In this document: positions 40,401-49,440 of the stretch, one piece after another
How positions within the stretch are numbered: position 1 is the first letter of the stretch
Layout: each line of letters begins with the position of its first letter
Assembly (NCBI RefSeq): GCF_910592395.1
Contig: NC_088310.1
Location: 3,169,501-3,233,500 of the forward strand
DNA from: Lineus longissimus
Lineage: Eukaryota; Nemertea; Pilidiophora; Heteronemertea; Lineidae
Length of the DNA: 64,000 nt
Reading direction: 5' to 3'
Position numbers and translations under genes: made by a program
Notes under the pieces: model-generated
The model's database searches: none
Told to the model about the DNA's origin: nothing
What the model saw: the letters and a program-made list of their open reading frames with translations, nothing else

Positions 40401-43400
40401 AACACGGACTTGACCTGTTGTGGCACGCAGTTTGTGGATAGTAACACCACTACGTGTTGTACATCGAATACGAAAGTTTCAAAGGTGCACACGTACTCCA
40501 GTGCCGATGCCCTGCGGAATTCTAATGAGAAGTGCTGTGGTACGGAACGCATCTCCAATGGTCTTAGCTGCTGTAACAATGCCGGATACAACCCAACTCA
40601 ACAGACATGCGCAGATAAGTCAGACGCTGAATCGGGATGTGGTTACAGTGTCGTTTGTCCAGTTGCGCAAAAAGAGAATGCGTTCTGTGATCGGTGTAAC
40701 TTTGATAAAACTCAGAAGAGTTGTCAGAGCGTCCCAGGCTTTTATAATCCGATTGTGACTCCGACTTCAGCACCAACTACGTCGCCTACAGAATGTACGC
40801 TAGGACCTACCAAAGTTACAATAGCTGATCCAGAGGTGTTGTCTTACACAGGTAAGTTTGGGGGATGGAGGTGGATGAGTAAGCCGAGTTTTGATAAACA
40901 TTTGCAGCCATTCTTGATACAAATTCTCCCTTACCCTCTGCTTCAGACAAAGACCTCTACCCATACACGAGATATGAATACGCCGTTGTAATAGTGAATG
41001 GTGCAGGAAACGGACTGAGCGATTACACCCCAGTGACTACAGCAGAAGATAAACCAGTCGGTGTGAGCCCACCCAAAGCAACAGTAAAACCAGGCCGCTA
41101 TGACACGATCATCCTGACATGGGACCCGCCAACCAGAGCCAATGGAATCATTAGCAATTATTTGTTATTCCGGGATGGAATTGGTGAGATCTACCGGGGC
41201 ATCACCATGAGTTATTCAGACAATAATCTGATCTACCCGTACAAGACGTACACATATTACATCCGGGCATGTACTGGAGCAGCCGGATGTACAGACAGTG
41301 ACAAAGTAAGTCAGGTGCTCGCAGCAGTTGTTGCAGGCAAGAGCATAGAACTTCAGATTCAAGACGATGCCAATTAAGTCCCAGGGATAACCTGTGTGGG
41401 GTTTTATTTTTGTCTCGCACACAAAACACTGTTTTTAAAGTTGTCGTCACTAAAATGGCCATGTGCTTGATTATTCTAGGTGACGGTAGCCACTTTGCAG
41501 GGACAACCTGAGGGCGTCCATGAGCCTGTGTTGAATGTGGTCAATTCTAGTACCATCCATCTGAAGTGGACCGAGCCTGGCAACCCTAACGGTTTGATAC
41601 TGAGCTATGTTGTGTACCAGCTCGGATCGGGACAGGTGGTGAATGCTACTGCTGCTATCTTCGAACATGACTTAACTGGTAAGTTAGCTGATAGGATATT
41701 TTCTTGGCTCTTGGATTTTCTTTCTTGAGTACCAGAAGTTCCTGTCAGGGCAATTGTCAGAATATCCAAATCAAGTAATCTTCTTTTGAACACCAGAGGG
41801 AGTCTGATCAGGCAATTCTAAGGAAAGTTTGTTGAACCAGATATGAGATTCTTCGGTTTCTGAGTGCCCTAGTAGTCAAAATGTCTCTAGTCCTAGTCCA
41901 GGCATTGAGTGCCCTCTGGGAACTCTGTGTTCAAAGACTGACCATCAGGTTACTAGACACATGTAGTGGCTGGGCACTAATGTGTTGATGGCTCTGAAAC
42001 TGATTCTGATGCATGAAGTTATTTGTATTTCCAGGTCTGATACCTAACACAGAATACCAGTTCATATTGCAAGCTTGCTCTGTGGCTGGTTGTACCAATA
42101 GCTCAGTGTCAAAGGCGAAAACAAAGCAGGATAAGCCAGAAGGTAGGGTCTTATTGATGGAATGTAAAACTCGCTACCAGTATCTATTTCATCAACTAGA
42201 CAAGTCAGTAGTAACTGAGTGTTAGTAAAGCGGGGTGGTTTCGTCTACTTAAGGCAGGAGCTGGAGATCATAATTATTTTGTCTTTTGCAAATTTCAAAG
42301 TTTATAACTTTACATATCGTTTTTGTTTCAGGTCTTTCCGCTCCTACCATCCTCGTCATCAATGCTTTCCAGGTGGAAGTCTACTGGAAACTCCCGCTGA
42401 AAATCAACGGCATTCTCATCTATTTCAAGCTCTATCGTCGTCAAGGCAACACCATCACACAGGTCCAACAGTTCTCAACAGATGTAACTAAAGCGAAAGA
42501 TAACGGTTTGCAACCGGGTACCACGTATTTCTATTTCATCGAGGCTGCAACAATAGCTGGTGGCACTAACAGCTCGGAATCTCCAATTATCATGCCAACA
42601 CAGACACCGGAAGGCATCAAAGCGCCATCTAATGTCACGGCATTAGATTCAAACCGGATTTTGGTAGAGTGGCAACCGGCAACCAAACCGACTACGGGAA
42701 TTGATCAGTACCGGATTGTCCTAAATGCTGGTCAGGTAGATGAGGTTGTCAGTGTTGCATATGATGCTGCAACACGTAGTGCAATCATTCAGAACTTAAA
42801 ACCGTTCGTAACGTATGACGTCAGAATGCGCGCTTGTCTGGCAAATCTGAAAAATGGTTGCGGGAATGGGCCAGGAAAGAGTGTAACGACACATGAGGCA
42901 CCCCCTAGTGGACAGAAGGCTCCAACTCTTTTCCCAAAAAGTTCTACCATCATTGACGTCTCATGGGAAAAACCAACCGATGCAAATGGAAAGATTCTGA
43001 AATATTTGATATATAAACGTGTGTTTGGGACAAACGGGGAGCTGCTTATCTATTTCTCAGATGGCGAGACATTTACTCTGACTAATGCCGATCCCGGCAT
43101 GAAACCGTTCACCTTCTATGAATATAAGGTGGTTGCCGAGAACTCCAAGGGGAGAACCACTAGTCCATGGGCTCGTGTTCAGACACCACAGGCTGTGCCC
43201 CAAGGTATAGCTCCTCCACAGATCAACAAAACGAGCCCATATGGGTTTAAAGTCCAATGGAAGGTTCCAGAGAACCCAAATGGGATTATCACCATCTATC
43301 GGCTCAGTTACACGGTTATTTCTAATGATCCGACTGACCGTCCTCCAGTTTTCAATATCACCGTCCCAGGTGATGTTCTGCTGACGTCTTTCAGTGGACT

Positions 43401-46400
43401 CTCCCCCTACACCAAGTACAGACTGCGAGTGATTGCGATGAACAACGCTGGTGAAGGAGTGTCTGTGTGGGTGTCTGGTACGACCGGGGAGGCTGCCCCT
43501 GCAGGTCTGGAGGCCTTTAAGGTCACTCCTCTTGAAGGTGGCAATGCTGTCAATCTGAAGTGGAATGCGCCTTCACAGCCCAATGGAGTAATCACAACGT
43601 ATCGAATATATGATGGAGACAAACAAGCCCCTATTTACAGTGGAAGTTTTCCCGAGTTTGAATATGGTGGAACTTTGACTCCGTTTACAAGTTATACAGT
43701 ACAGTTAGAAGCCTGTACCACCGGTGGCTGTGCCCGGGGACAGAAGCAGACAATCCAAACAGCAGAGGTCATGCCAAAGGATCAAACTCCACCAACTTTT
43801 GGAAAAGTTAATTCGACACATGTTGTTATACGATGGACAGCCCCAATTCGTGCTAACGGCAAGATCAATATATACCGAGTTTATCGTACAGAATCGGCAA
43901 TTAGTTCCAAGTCGAAGCGTGCTACAGGTACGATTATCTATTCAACAGATAAAACGGATGCAAATAGCTATGAGTATGCGGATGGAACAGTTAAACCATA
44001 TCGCCGATATGATTATAATGTTGAAGCGTGTAACTCGAAAGGTTGCATCACCAGTCCTTCTAATGGCGTGGAAACTGCACAAGCTCCACCTAGTGGACTA
44101 GTGAAACCTAGCGTACAGTATCACGGTACTGTGGCTGGGTCTTTAAACATCAGTTGGTCACTACCTTCCGATGTCAATGGCATTCTTCAAGGTTATCAGC
44201 TGCGAAGGAATGCAAGTGTCCCTTTGAGTTTTACACCTACGGATGCCAAATGGTACATAGACAATGGCCTTACGGCATACACGTGGTATTCTTACACCGT
44301 GACTGCATGCACTGGAGGAGGATGCTCTACTAGTGCCCCGGGTATGCTGCGGACCAGGGAAACACCCCCGCTTGAAGTAGATGCACCAAAACTAACAGCT
44401 GCGGGTGCAACAGCTATCGGGGCAAACTGGGTGATGCCTCAGATTACGAATGGCGTCATTAATAGATACATTCTGTACATGGATGATTTAGTCAAATACG
44501 AGGGGATGACATTGGAGTACAAGCTGACAGGTCTGATTCCTTACCAGGCGTACACGTTTATTCTAGCAGCTTGCACAAGTGGTGGCTGCAAGAACAGTAG
44601 CGCCATCGCAGGGCGCCCTGGGGAAGCCGCACCGCTAGACATACCGGCTCCAACACTTCAAGTAACAAGTGCAAAATCGATAGAAGTCACCTGGGTGCCA
44701 CCATTAAAACCAAATGGGATCATAACATCTTATGAAATTCGTAGAGATGGTACTTTAGTCAATACGACAGTCGGAAACCAGCACACGGATTATGACCTCG
44801 TCCCTGGGACTCGCTACTCTTACACAGTGACTGCTTTTAACAGTAAAGGAAAGACAACAAGCCCAGCTACAACAGCGACCACCTATTCATCATCCCCCTT
44901 GGGCATCCTGCCACCACAACTAGAAGTCCTCTCAAACACTGCTATTCGGGCAAAATGGACTGCCCCAGCGACACCAAATGGACAAATTGTCAACTACACT
45001 TTGTATAAAGACACTGAGAACGTTTTTTCCGCAGTGAGCGCTTTTGATTATATCGTTCGTGGATTATCATATTATACAAAGTACTCATTCAGAATTCAAG
45101 CATGTACGTCTGCTGGGTGTGCTACAAGTGATATCGCCACGGCAACGACCAATGAAGCAGCCCCAAGCAACGTTGGTCCTCCAACACTGACTGCACGCCA
45201 TGATAATACCGGCAGCCATAGAGATATTCAGATCACGTGGGTGACACCAAGTCAACCAAATGGCATCATCAGTCGATATGAGCTGAGCAGACGGATGGTA
45301 ATTAAGAAAACACCATGTAAGTATAATATAATGTACACAGGCGACTAAATGGAGAGCAAAAGTTAAATATCTCTGCAATCAAAATTGCCAGCGTGCAGCA
45401 CACTTCATGCATCAAGTGTTGCTTGTTTATCCGATGTTCGTATCGAGCTGGACAAAACCACTGAGGTGGCTGTTTGAAGTTACATTGAGTAGATTGGTGA
45501 TGATTGCAGAACTCTGACCAAATTCAACAGCTTCCTGAATTATCTGAGCAACGTTCTTAATCTCTCTTCAGCCTACACCTATGGACCAATCATCCTGGTC
45601 TTCAAAGGCTTACCTACCCCACTAGAGTATACTGATAACGACCCTAAACTGAAGCCATACCAGGAGTATGAGTACAGGCTCAGTGTCTACAACAAAGTTG
45701 GCTACGCCAACAGCACATGGGCAGGCGTCAAGACTTACGAGTCTCCACCAACAAGTCTCAAGCCACCTGTAGTTATTGTGAGTAAAATACCTTTTACGAT
45801 TACTTGTTCCATTCCTTTATCTGCTTTGAACAATGTGCCCAGCAAACAGACAAATTCAATTTCAGCAACCTGCTGTCCTGATTCCATGTGACAAAAATAG
45901 CTCATTTGCTGTGAGCGTCGCAGGTGCCTGTGACAAGAATCTGTGATCACAGCAACCTGGGATCAATCAAGGTCACTAACTACCAGTTTAACCCATAGAT
46001 GTGATGGTACCTTTAATTTGCTCTGACATGCAGTCATATGATTTATTCCTTGTCATCTTTCAGGCAAAAACCGCCACCATCATTTCTGTAGAGATAACAC
46101 CACCCTCAGAACCAAATGGCGTAATTTCGCGATACAGTGTCGTTGTCAATGGAGAAGTGGTAAGTTTCTTGTCATGATTAAATGACCCTAGCTCTCGGCA
46201 GCTATGTCTGAAGCTGTCTCTGGTGTATGTTAGCGGACACGCATGCTTTCGACCTGAGTTCAGTGCTTGTAGAAAAACGGACATTGCAACTATTTCGACA
46301 AAGTCGTAATGACATGAGAAACCAAGAAACTTCTCAGTTAACAATTTTCTTTTCAAAATTTGTGAGATTTGCTGAATCTTTCTCCAGCGCAACCAGAGTT

Positions 46401-49400
46401 TGTCGCCAAGCCTCACAGCAAGTGGATTAGAGCCATGGACCACGTACTCCATCCAGGCTGATGCCTGTACGCCACCTGGCTGTACCCGCAGTAATGCCAC
46501 AAGTGTACAGACAGCAGCGGCAAAACCTGTGGGTTTGGCAGCTGCTGTAGTTCTACAGAGGACAGCAACTAGCGTCATGCTGAAGTGGCAGGCTCCAGCA
46601 AAACCGAATGGCATCATTAGCAGGTGAGTACATCAATTTGGAAAATGTTGTGGTTTAGATGTCATGGGTTCAGATCCCTTCTGAGGCACTTATTTCTTTG
46701 CAATTAATAATGCGAAGGTTAGGTGAGCACTTAGTAGATCCTCTTTAGCATCCCAGTTCTGGAATCATGATGCACTTTGAGCAAGGAAAGGCATGGAAAA
46801 GTGCTTTGTCAGTCCCCTCAGGTTTCTTACCGAGTACAACAATATAGGAGCAGTTGCAGGTTATGAGATGTATAGTAATGTACATGGTGTCTTCATCAGA
46901 TAATCGATGACAATTTTGCATCAACTTTCCAGCTATGAGCTACTAAAGAGGACAGCCTGTCCCCCCACAGAGCAGCCTTTCACAGAAGTGTGCAATGTAG
47001 GCTCGTCAGTCTCGGTGTTCCAGGGCTTAACTCTGCAGCATAACGTGACCGGCCTCAAGCCCTACATAGCCTACGGCTTCCTGATCCAAGCCTACAACCA
47101 GATTGGGCCTGTAGATTTCCCTGTGTGGACCAATACTGCCACTCTGTCTAAAGGTATGTATCATCTTTAATTCAGGTCATGGATTCAGAATGGCCTATCC
47201 AAATATTGCTTTGAAGTAATAGCTACTCCAACTTTCATACATGAGGCTGTCTAAACCGGTCTGCTCTGATTTGGCAGATAGTGCCTCACCACCCCGACAT
47301 GAGGTCTCATTGTTGAGTGGTCAAATGTGAGTGAATTCCATATCATATGGATGTTGAAGTATTCATCTCTTTTTCAGCCCCAACCTATCTCACGGCTCCG
47401 ACTATGACGCCTCAGGGATCCCTCATTATTGTCGACTGGTCAAACTCCTTCGGTCTCAATGGCAAACTCCGAGAGTTCATTATGTACACCGACCAGAAGA
47501 GAACCTATAGTGGTTTGGCTGGGAATGCCAGCATGGAGAGGGCGTCTAAGGACCAAAGTAAGTAGACACAAGCTTTTCACGACCCTCTTTATGAAGACCT
47601 GATCTGTTTCCCTTTGTAACTAATGAACATGACGAAGCCCTTGGGCTTGCTTTGCAAGTACTTGATTGTGGTCAAGACATTTAAAATTTTCCTATACATT
47701 TACATGTACATGTATTTCTATGTATTTCTACTGTTTTGGTTTATTTTCAGCATATCAGTTCCAAGTGAAGTGTATCACAGAAATGGGAGAGGTCACCTCG
47801 TCTAGCGTCACTTTTGATCCAAGTATGCCTGATAACATCGGTAAGTGTCTATTTCATCATTGGCATTTGTGACGAGCTGTGTCAGTCATTAACTTTTCTT
47901 AACTTTTCTTAACTTTGAAGCTAATTTGAAGCTAATCCACGATTGTGGATTTGTGCTGTCTGGGACAGTGGCCTTCTGCTTGGGAATTAGGTGGACTAGG
48001 AGTCAAACCCACAACATAAGGAATATGACCACTCTGCCACTCCATCTGTCTCCAAAGGGTAATAATGAGTATATATAATTGGAGCTAATTGGTGATTAAA
48101 TGATCCATTTCCGACTTGATCGATTTTCAACTTACAGGTACAACAGATATGCCACCACCAACTGCTGCTCCTCAAGTGACCCAGTTCTACCAGGAAGTCT
48201 GGTTCATCGCGTTGGTCCTCGTCGTCTCTCTCCTTCTACTCTTCCTCGGTATTGTGCTCTGTTTACGCTACTCGGGACGAAATACGCCATACATCCGTGA
48301 GAGGGCGCCACTGCAGCACAGACACAAACGAATGCCGTTCGGAATGAATTATTGTATCGACCCGTATGATGGCAGTATTATAGCAGCTGTAAGTCTGCCT
48401 TCTTACCCTTTGACAGGAGAATTTCGGCACGATATTTTGCATCAGGTTTTCAGTGAAAGTCACTCAAAAATTGGTACACAAATGACACTGAAAGGTGACC
48501 ACATCATACAGAGCCAAAACCATTCAAATCATTATTCTTCTGAGAAATAGAACAGACATCATTGTTGGCCAATAGTTTTGATGTCATCCTCTTTCTGCTG
48601 TATATATTTATCTTGTTTAATATGCATTCCAGGACCCCAATCGCCCAAACAGCCAAGCAAGTCTCATCAGTGTCAAGAACCAACAACAGCCTGGATTCGT
48701 TAACCCGGCATTCCAGCGGTCGAACCTGACGATACATCAGGACCCAGACGGTAGTATCGTGGACCTCTCATTCGATAAACTCTCGCATAAATCGTCCAAG
48801 TATCTGAGTGATGATGATGAGGAGGAGGAACAACCAGCTTGGGATGCTCATCTACCCCCGATGGATAGCGGGTTAGGTGGTTTAACGGTTAGTAGTCTAC
48901 TTCATATCTCTTCTTCTTTAGCCTTGACTCATGTGAGTGTTCCAAATACAAGTTCTGAGTTCATCAGCTTCTTTATCAACAAAATTTGTTCAAAATGCGT
49001 CCGAAATGTCCATAATGTACATTCACTAGCAAAATTTTACGAAAAAGAGCCGACAGGAATTGTGTTATGGTCATGTAATGACAGGCACAGCATATGAATT
49101 ACACTTTTTAAAGTTTAAACTCTTTATATGTGACCCGTCACAGCAAAACCAGGCGCATGTCGCACAGAAGATGAGCCTAAATGACACCAGGAGATAATGG
49201 GAGAAATTGATGTGCTCATATTTCACAAAAGGCAGACAATAGAGAAATGAACAAACAGTCCGTCTCAACCTGCCAAGCTCAGAGCGACATGCGCCTGGTT
49301 TTGCTGTGATGGGTCACATATATTGTTTTAAGGCAATGTGTTTCTTGTTTCAGTATGATGAGGACTTCGCCGACAACAAGCCGTATAGTTCAATGGCCGT

Positions 49401-49440
49401 CCAGAAAGAACAAATGACATTTACTGATACTCACTTATGA
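15000..49440 (+). CDS. Usherin (Usher syndrome 2A protein homolog), complete gene
   Basis: Usherin is a giant single-pass membrane protein. In vertebrates it builds ankle links of hair-cell stereocilia and the periciliary membrane complex of photoreceptors, binding whirlin, harmonin and ADGRV1 partners. Here 57 exons join in consistent phase to 5,261 codons from ATG 15000 (5,257 from ATG 15012); human usherin is 5,202 aa. Domain order matches human: LamG-like, laminin N-terminal, about ten laminin-EGF, FN3, two LamG, FN3, CC-rich region, FN3, transmembrane helix, cytoplasmic tail ending TFTDTHL. By my count there are about 34 FN3 domains, two of them split by inserted modules. Introns are GT-AG except one GC-AG intron. 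Exons are given block by block below. The start is chosen because the downstream hydrophobic stretch ([17 protein letters not shown]) fits a signal sequence. A 3' splice site at 14934-14935 suggests an upstream 5'UTR exon, so the promoter was not located. Confidence 0.95.
15551..17464. other. Usherin intron 1
   Basis: A 1.9 kb intron with donor GTAAGA and acceptor TTTTTCCAG. It contains ATC microsatellite-like sequence near 15570-15600. No extra exon or conserved frame is seen; the short minus-strand frames at 15737-15928 and 16728-16913 lack family resemblance. Confidence 0.75.
17834..18054. repeat. 220-bp palindromic MITE in usherin intron 2
   Basis: The left arm from AGGCAGACGTTACATAGAG (17834) to about 17937 is almost perfectly reverse-complemented by about 17950-18054, ending CTCTATGTAACGTCTGCC. 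The arms pair across nearly the whole element, with short mismatches around the centre. It is flanked by TTA on both sides, which fits a target-site duplication of TTA or TA. There is no open frame. Confidence 0.88.
19461..19682. repeat. ~45-bp minisatellite in usherin intron 3
   Basis: About five copies of a 44-46 bp unit with the core CTTCCCAATCCAAAGAAGCT followed by CAGTT(T/C)AGATGT, starting near 19461, 19506, 19550, 19594 and 19640. It ends 14 bp before the acceptor of exon 4. It is intronic, although it leaves small open frames on the plus strand. Confidence 0.9.
19697..21065 (+). CDS. Usherin exons 4-7: laminin N-terminal domain
   Basis: Exons are 19697-19833, 20088-20224, 20404-20591 and 20829-21065. 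They encode [36 protein letters not shown], then [38 protein letters not shown] and [20 protein letters not shown]. Each has a direct counterpart in the human laminin N-terminal domain (FVNDNDVGTSWVS, PGYNNFYNTPSLQEFV). Laminin N-terminal domains mediate polymerisation in laminins; in usherin the role is adhesive. Exon 4 must end at 19833 with the non-canonical donor ACAG/GCATGT, because the GTAAAG 6 nt downstream breaks the frame with exon 5. Total phase is consistent. Confidence 0.9.
19840..20010. repeat. Diverged pogo-like MITE in usherin intron 4
   Basis: It begins TAAAGTTGAACCTCCC, carries the internal words CACCTCTCTAAT, GGACACTCATTTT and ATCAGGACACCTC, and ends near GGAGAGGCTC. The same words in the same order occur in the better preserved copy at 49512-49691. 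The element starts about six bases after the GC splice donor of exon 4. Confidence 0.7.
20230..20262. repeat. Short copy of the exon 5 end in intron 5
   Basis: GGTGCTTTCACTGTCAGCCTA... repeats the exon 5 segment TTGCTTTCACAGTCAGCCTA that ends 20 bp upstream. It is a local duplication without splice sites. Confidence 0.65.
21088..21132. repeat. Fragment copy of exon 7 in intron 7
   Basis: CGTATGACCTTGATGGGAC... followed by TTTCTCCCTGATT repeats the exon 7 segment CGTGTGACCTTGATGGGCC...TTTCTCCGTGATC (near 20968-21000). About 45 bp match with several substitutions. It lies 22 bp beyond the exon 7 donor and is non-coding. Confidence 0.75.
21234..24073 (+). CDS. Usherin exons 8-13: laminin EGF-like repeats
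   Basis: Exons are 21234-21327, 21540-21866, 22085-22280, 22501-23142, 23407-23596 and 23910-24073, in phases 0, 0, 1, 1, 2 and 1. They encode about ten laminin-type EGF modules with the eight-cysteine pattern, recognisable by recurring TGQCxCK, GxxCDQC and CNCNxxG words. [15 protein letters not shown] and GGGGVC are near-identical to human usherin ([22 protein letters not shown]). The array ends with [15 protein letters not shown], matching human SASHLDVNNLLGCSK. In vertebrate usherin this region is reported to bind collagen IV and fibronectin; that function is inferred here. Exon 11 (642 bp) holds more than four modules. Confidence 0.95.
23781..23864 (+). pseudogene. Relic of a duplicated laminin-EGF exon (copy of exon 13)
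   Basis: In intron 12, GTGTAACGAGGC, CACAGGACAGTGC and GTTCGTCCAGGGGAAG appear in the same order as GCATGTAATGAGGCC, CACGGGACAGTGC and GTTCGTCCAGGGGAAG of exon 13, about 130 bp downstream. The copy has lost about 20 bp, including cysteine codons, and has no usable frame, so it is a dead exon duplicate. Confidence 0.8.
24385..27822 (+). CDS. Usherin exons 14-19: first FN3 block
   Basis: Exons are 24385-24534, 25466-25954, 26173-26442, 26779-26951, 27207-27351 and 27460-27822. Four complete fibronectin type III domains follow the EGF array, with typical W-x-P-P-x-x-x-N-G and Y-x-Y/F-x-V-x-A-C words: [28 protein letters not shown] (human [13 protein letters not shown]), [13 protein letters not shown] and [16 protein letters not shown]. 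Exon 19 starts a fifth FN3 ([18 protein letters not shown]). It then runs directly into the first LamG domain ([28 protein letters not shown]), as in human usherin, so that FN3 is split by the LamG pair. Confidence 0.93.
25021..25168. repeat. 148-bp palindromic MITE in usherin intron 14
   Basis: Terminal inverted repeats: CTATAGATCCATGCACTTGA at the left and TCAAGTGCATGAATCTATAG at the right, extending inward through GGGACCAACGTTTAC and GTAAACGTTGTTCCC. The centre holds CGTCACG/CGTGACG words. A related end occurs at 52615. Confidence 0.88.
28334..28465 (+). CDS. Usherin LamG1 alternative exon 20a
   Basis: 132 bp, phase 1 to phase 1, acceptor TTGTATAG, weak donor AGAG/GTCAGA. It encodes [20 protein letters not shown] then TWHRFVARR and VTVDDTYRG. 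It corresponds to the human LamG1 segment around YSDGKWHEIIAIRH and LDGIYTG, so any of exons 20a, 20b or 20c could join exon 19 to exon 21 without shifting frame. This version is the most diverged of the three. Confidence 0.85.
29117..29239 (+). CDS. Usherin LamG1 alternative exon 20b
   Basis: 123 bp, phase 1 to phase 1, acceptor AACTCCCAG, donor AAAG/GTAGGC. It encodes [30 protein letters not shown], then MVMVDGFKG. It has the W-H and D-G landmarks of a LamG strand pair and is open throughout, with no frame damage. It is clearly paralogous to exons 20a and 20c. Confidence 0.88.
29318..29394. other. Stem-loop between alternative exons 20b and 20c
   Basis: CACATAAGCAT (29318-29328) is perfectly complementary to ATGCTTATGTG (29384-29394), and the inner flanks pair partly (GTACAAG with CTTGT). 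It could be a small hairpin element or an RNA structure that influences splice choice; the sequence does not decide. Confidence 0.5.
29801..29926 (+). CDS. Usherin LamG1 alternative exon 20c
   Basis: 126 bp, phase 1 to phase 1, acceptor ATGCACCCAG, donor GGAG/GTAACA. It encodes [30 protein letters not shown], then VIRSDGWYG. It closely resembles exon 20b (same GC-TFVQ-TDDEG start) and is intact. Exon 21 follows 261 bp later. Confidence 0.88.
30188..32092 (+). CDS. Usherin exons 21-25: end of LamG1, LamG2, half FN3
   Basis: Exons are 30188-30306, 30495-30672, 30814-31091, 31450-31603 and 31796-32092. Exon 21 encodes [12 protein letters not shown] and exon 22 [13 protein letters not shown] (human GVFLGGLP, GFVGCLKDVHFM), closing LamG1. 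LamG2 runs through exons 22-25: [34 protein letters not shown] and [11 protein letters not shown]. Exon 25 then resumes the interrupted FN3 domain ([19 protein letters not shown]). LamG domains in this family bind matrix ligands. Confidence 0.92.
32328..38694 (+). CDS. Usherin exons 26-42: second FN3 block
   Basis: Exons are 32328-32522, 32657-32770, 32871-33361, 33631-33778, 33917-34240, 34544-34723, 34890-35040, 35146-35288, 35457-35593, 35706-35841, 35980-36273, 36422-36640, 36773-36967, 37164-37409, 37586-37798, 38015-38217 and 38486-38694. All junction phases agree. They encode about 13 FN3 domains with signature words such as [48 protein letters not shown] (human GIFYVDP), [18 protein letters not shown] and [19 protein letters not shown]. 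The last FN3 is interrupted after exon 42 by the CC-rich module. Confidence 0.92.
39716..40851 (+). CDS. Usherin exons 43-44: CC-rich inserted module
   Basis: Exons are 39716-40101 and 40297-40851. The ~310-aa segment carries about 13 adjacent Cys pairs (VCCSG, DCCGT, VCCGG, QCCGK, ICCPD, SCCGS, VCCFG, QCCGN, VCCGN, TCCGT, TCCTS, KCCGT, SCCNN). It matches in order the cysteine-rich segment of human usherin (VCCNG, RCCEE, VCCGG, VCCPD, SCCGR, KCCGR). It has no settled function. It is inserted into an FN3 domain whose second half continues at the end of exon 44 and in exon 45. Spacing and order are conserved between this animal and human, which argues for a stable disulfide-bonded fold. Confidence 0.92.
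40947..47840 (+). CDS. Usherin exons 45-54: third FN3 block
   Basis: Exons are 40947-41305, 41480-41678, 42035-42142, 42332-45316, 45572-45777, 46064-46159, 46388-46623, 46933-47153, 47378-47557 and 47751-47840. They encode the membrane-proximal FN3 domains: [38 protein letters not shown], the ten-domain exon 48, [13 protein letters not shown], then [20 protein letters not shown] (human SYELQFHVACPPDSALPCTP). Exon 53 has [20 protein letters not shown] (human VNWSDTFLLNGQLKEYVLTD), the last degenerate FN3 before the membrane. Confidence 0.93.
42332..45316 (+). CDS. Usherin exon 48: single 2,985-bp exon with ten FN3 domains
   Basis: One uninterrupted frame of 995 codons, phase 1 to phase 1, acceptor TTGTTTCAG, donor CCAT/GTAAGT. 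Domain starts are recognisable by the linker words [63 protein letters not shown] and GILPPQL, with an eleventh FN3 (NVGPPTL) finished in exon 49. Elsewhere in the gene most FN3 domains are split over two exons. Confidence 0.95.
48138..49440 (+). CDS. Usherin exons 55-57: transmembrane helix and cytoplasmic tail
   Basis: Exons are 48138-48388, 48633-48887 and 49354-49440. Exon 55 encodes one membrane helix ([20 protein letters not shown], residues about 5086-5107), then PYIRERAPL, nearly identical to human PYIRERPPL. The tail has an acidic cluster ([12 protein letters not shown]) and ends TFTDTHL, the same seven residues as human usherin. DTHL is the class I PDZ ligand bound by whirlin and harmonin. 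Retention of intron 55 would add about 53 codons and lose the PDZ ligand; there is no evidence that this happens. Confidence 0.95.
49127..49321. repeat. ~195-bp MITE in usherin intron 56
   Basis: Near-perfect terminal inverted repeats of about 35 bp: TATGTGACCCGTCACAGCAA at the left against TTGCTGTGATGGGTCACATA at the right, extending to CAGGCGCATGTCGC and GCGACATGCGCCTG. It is flanked by TATA sequence and has no open frame. Confidence 0.92.

Noticed and set aside
48389-48550. Alternative usherin tail by retention of intron 55
   Set aside because: The frame stays open for about 53 codons, but the donor is strong (GTAAGT), splicing to exon 56 gives the conserved tail, and the extra residues are not conserved.
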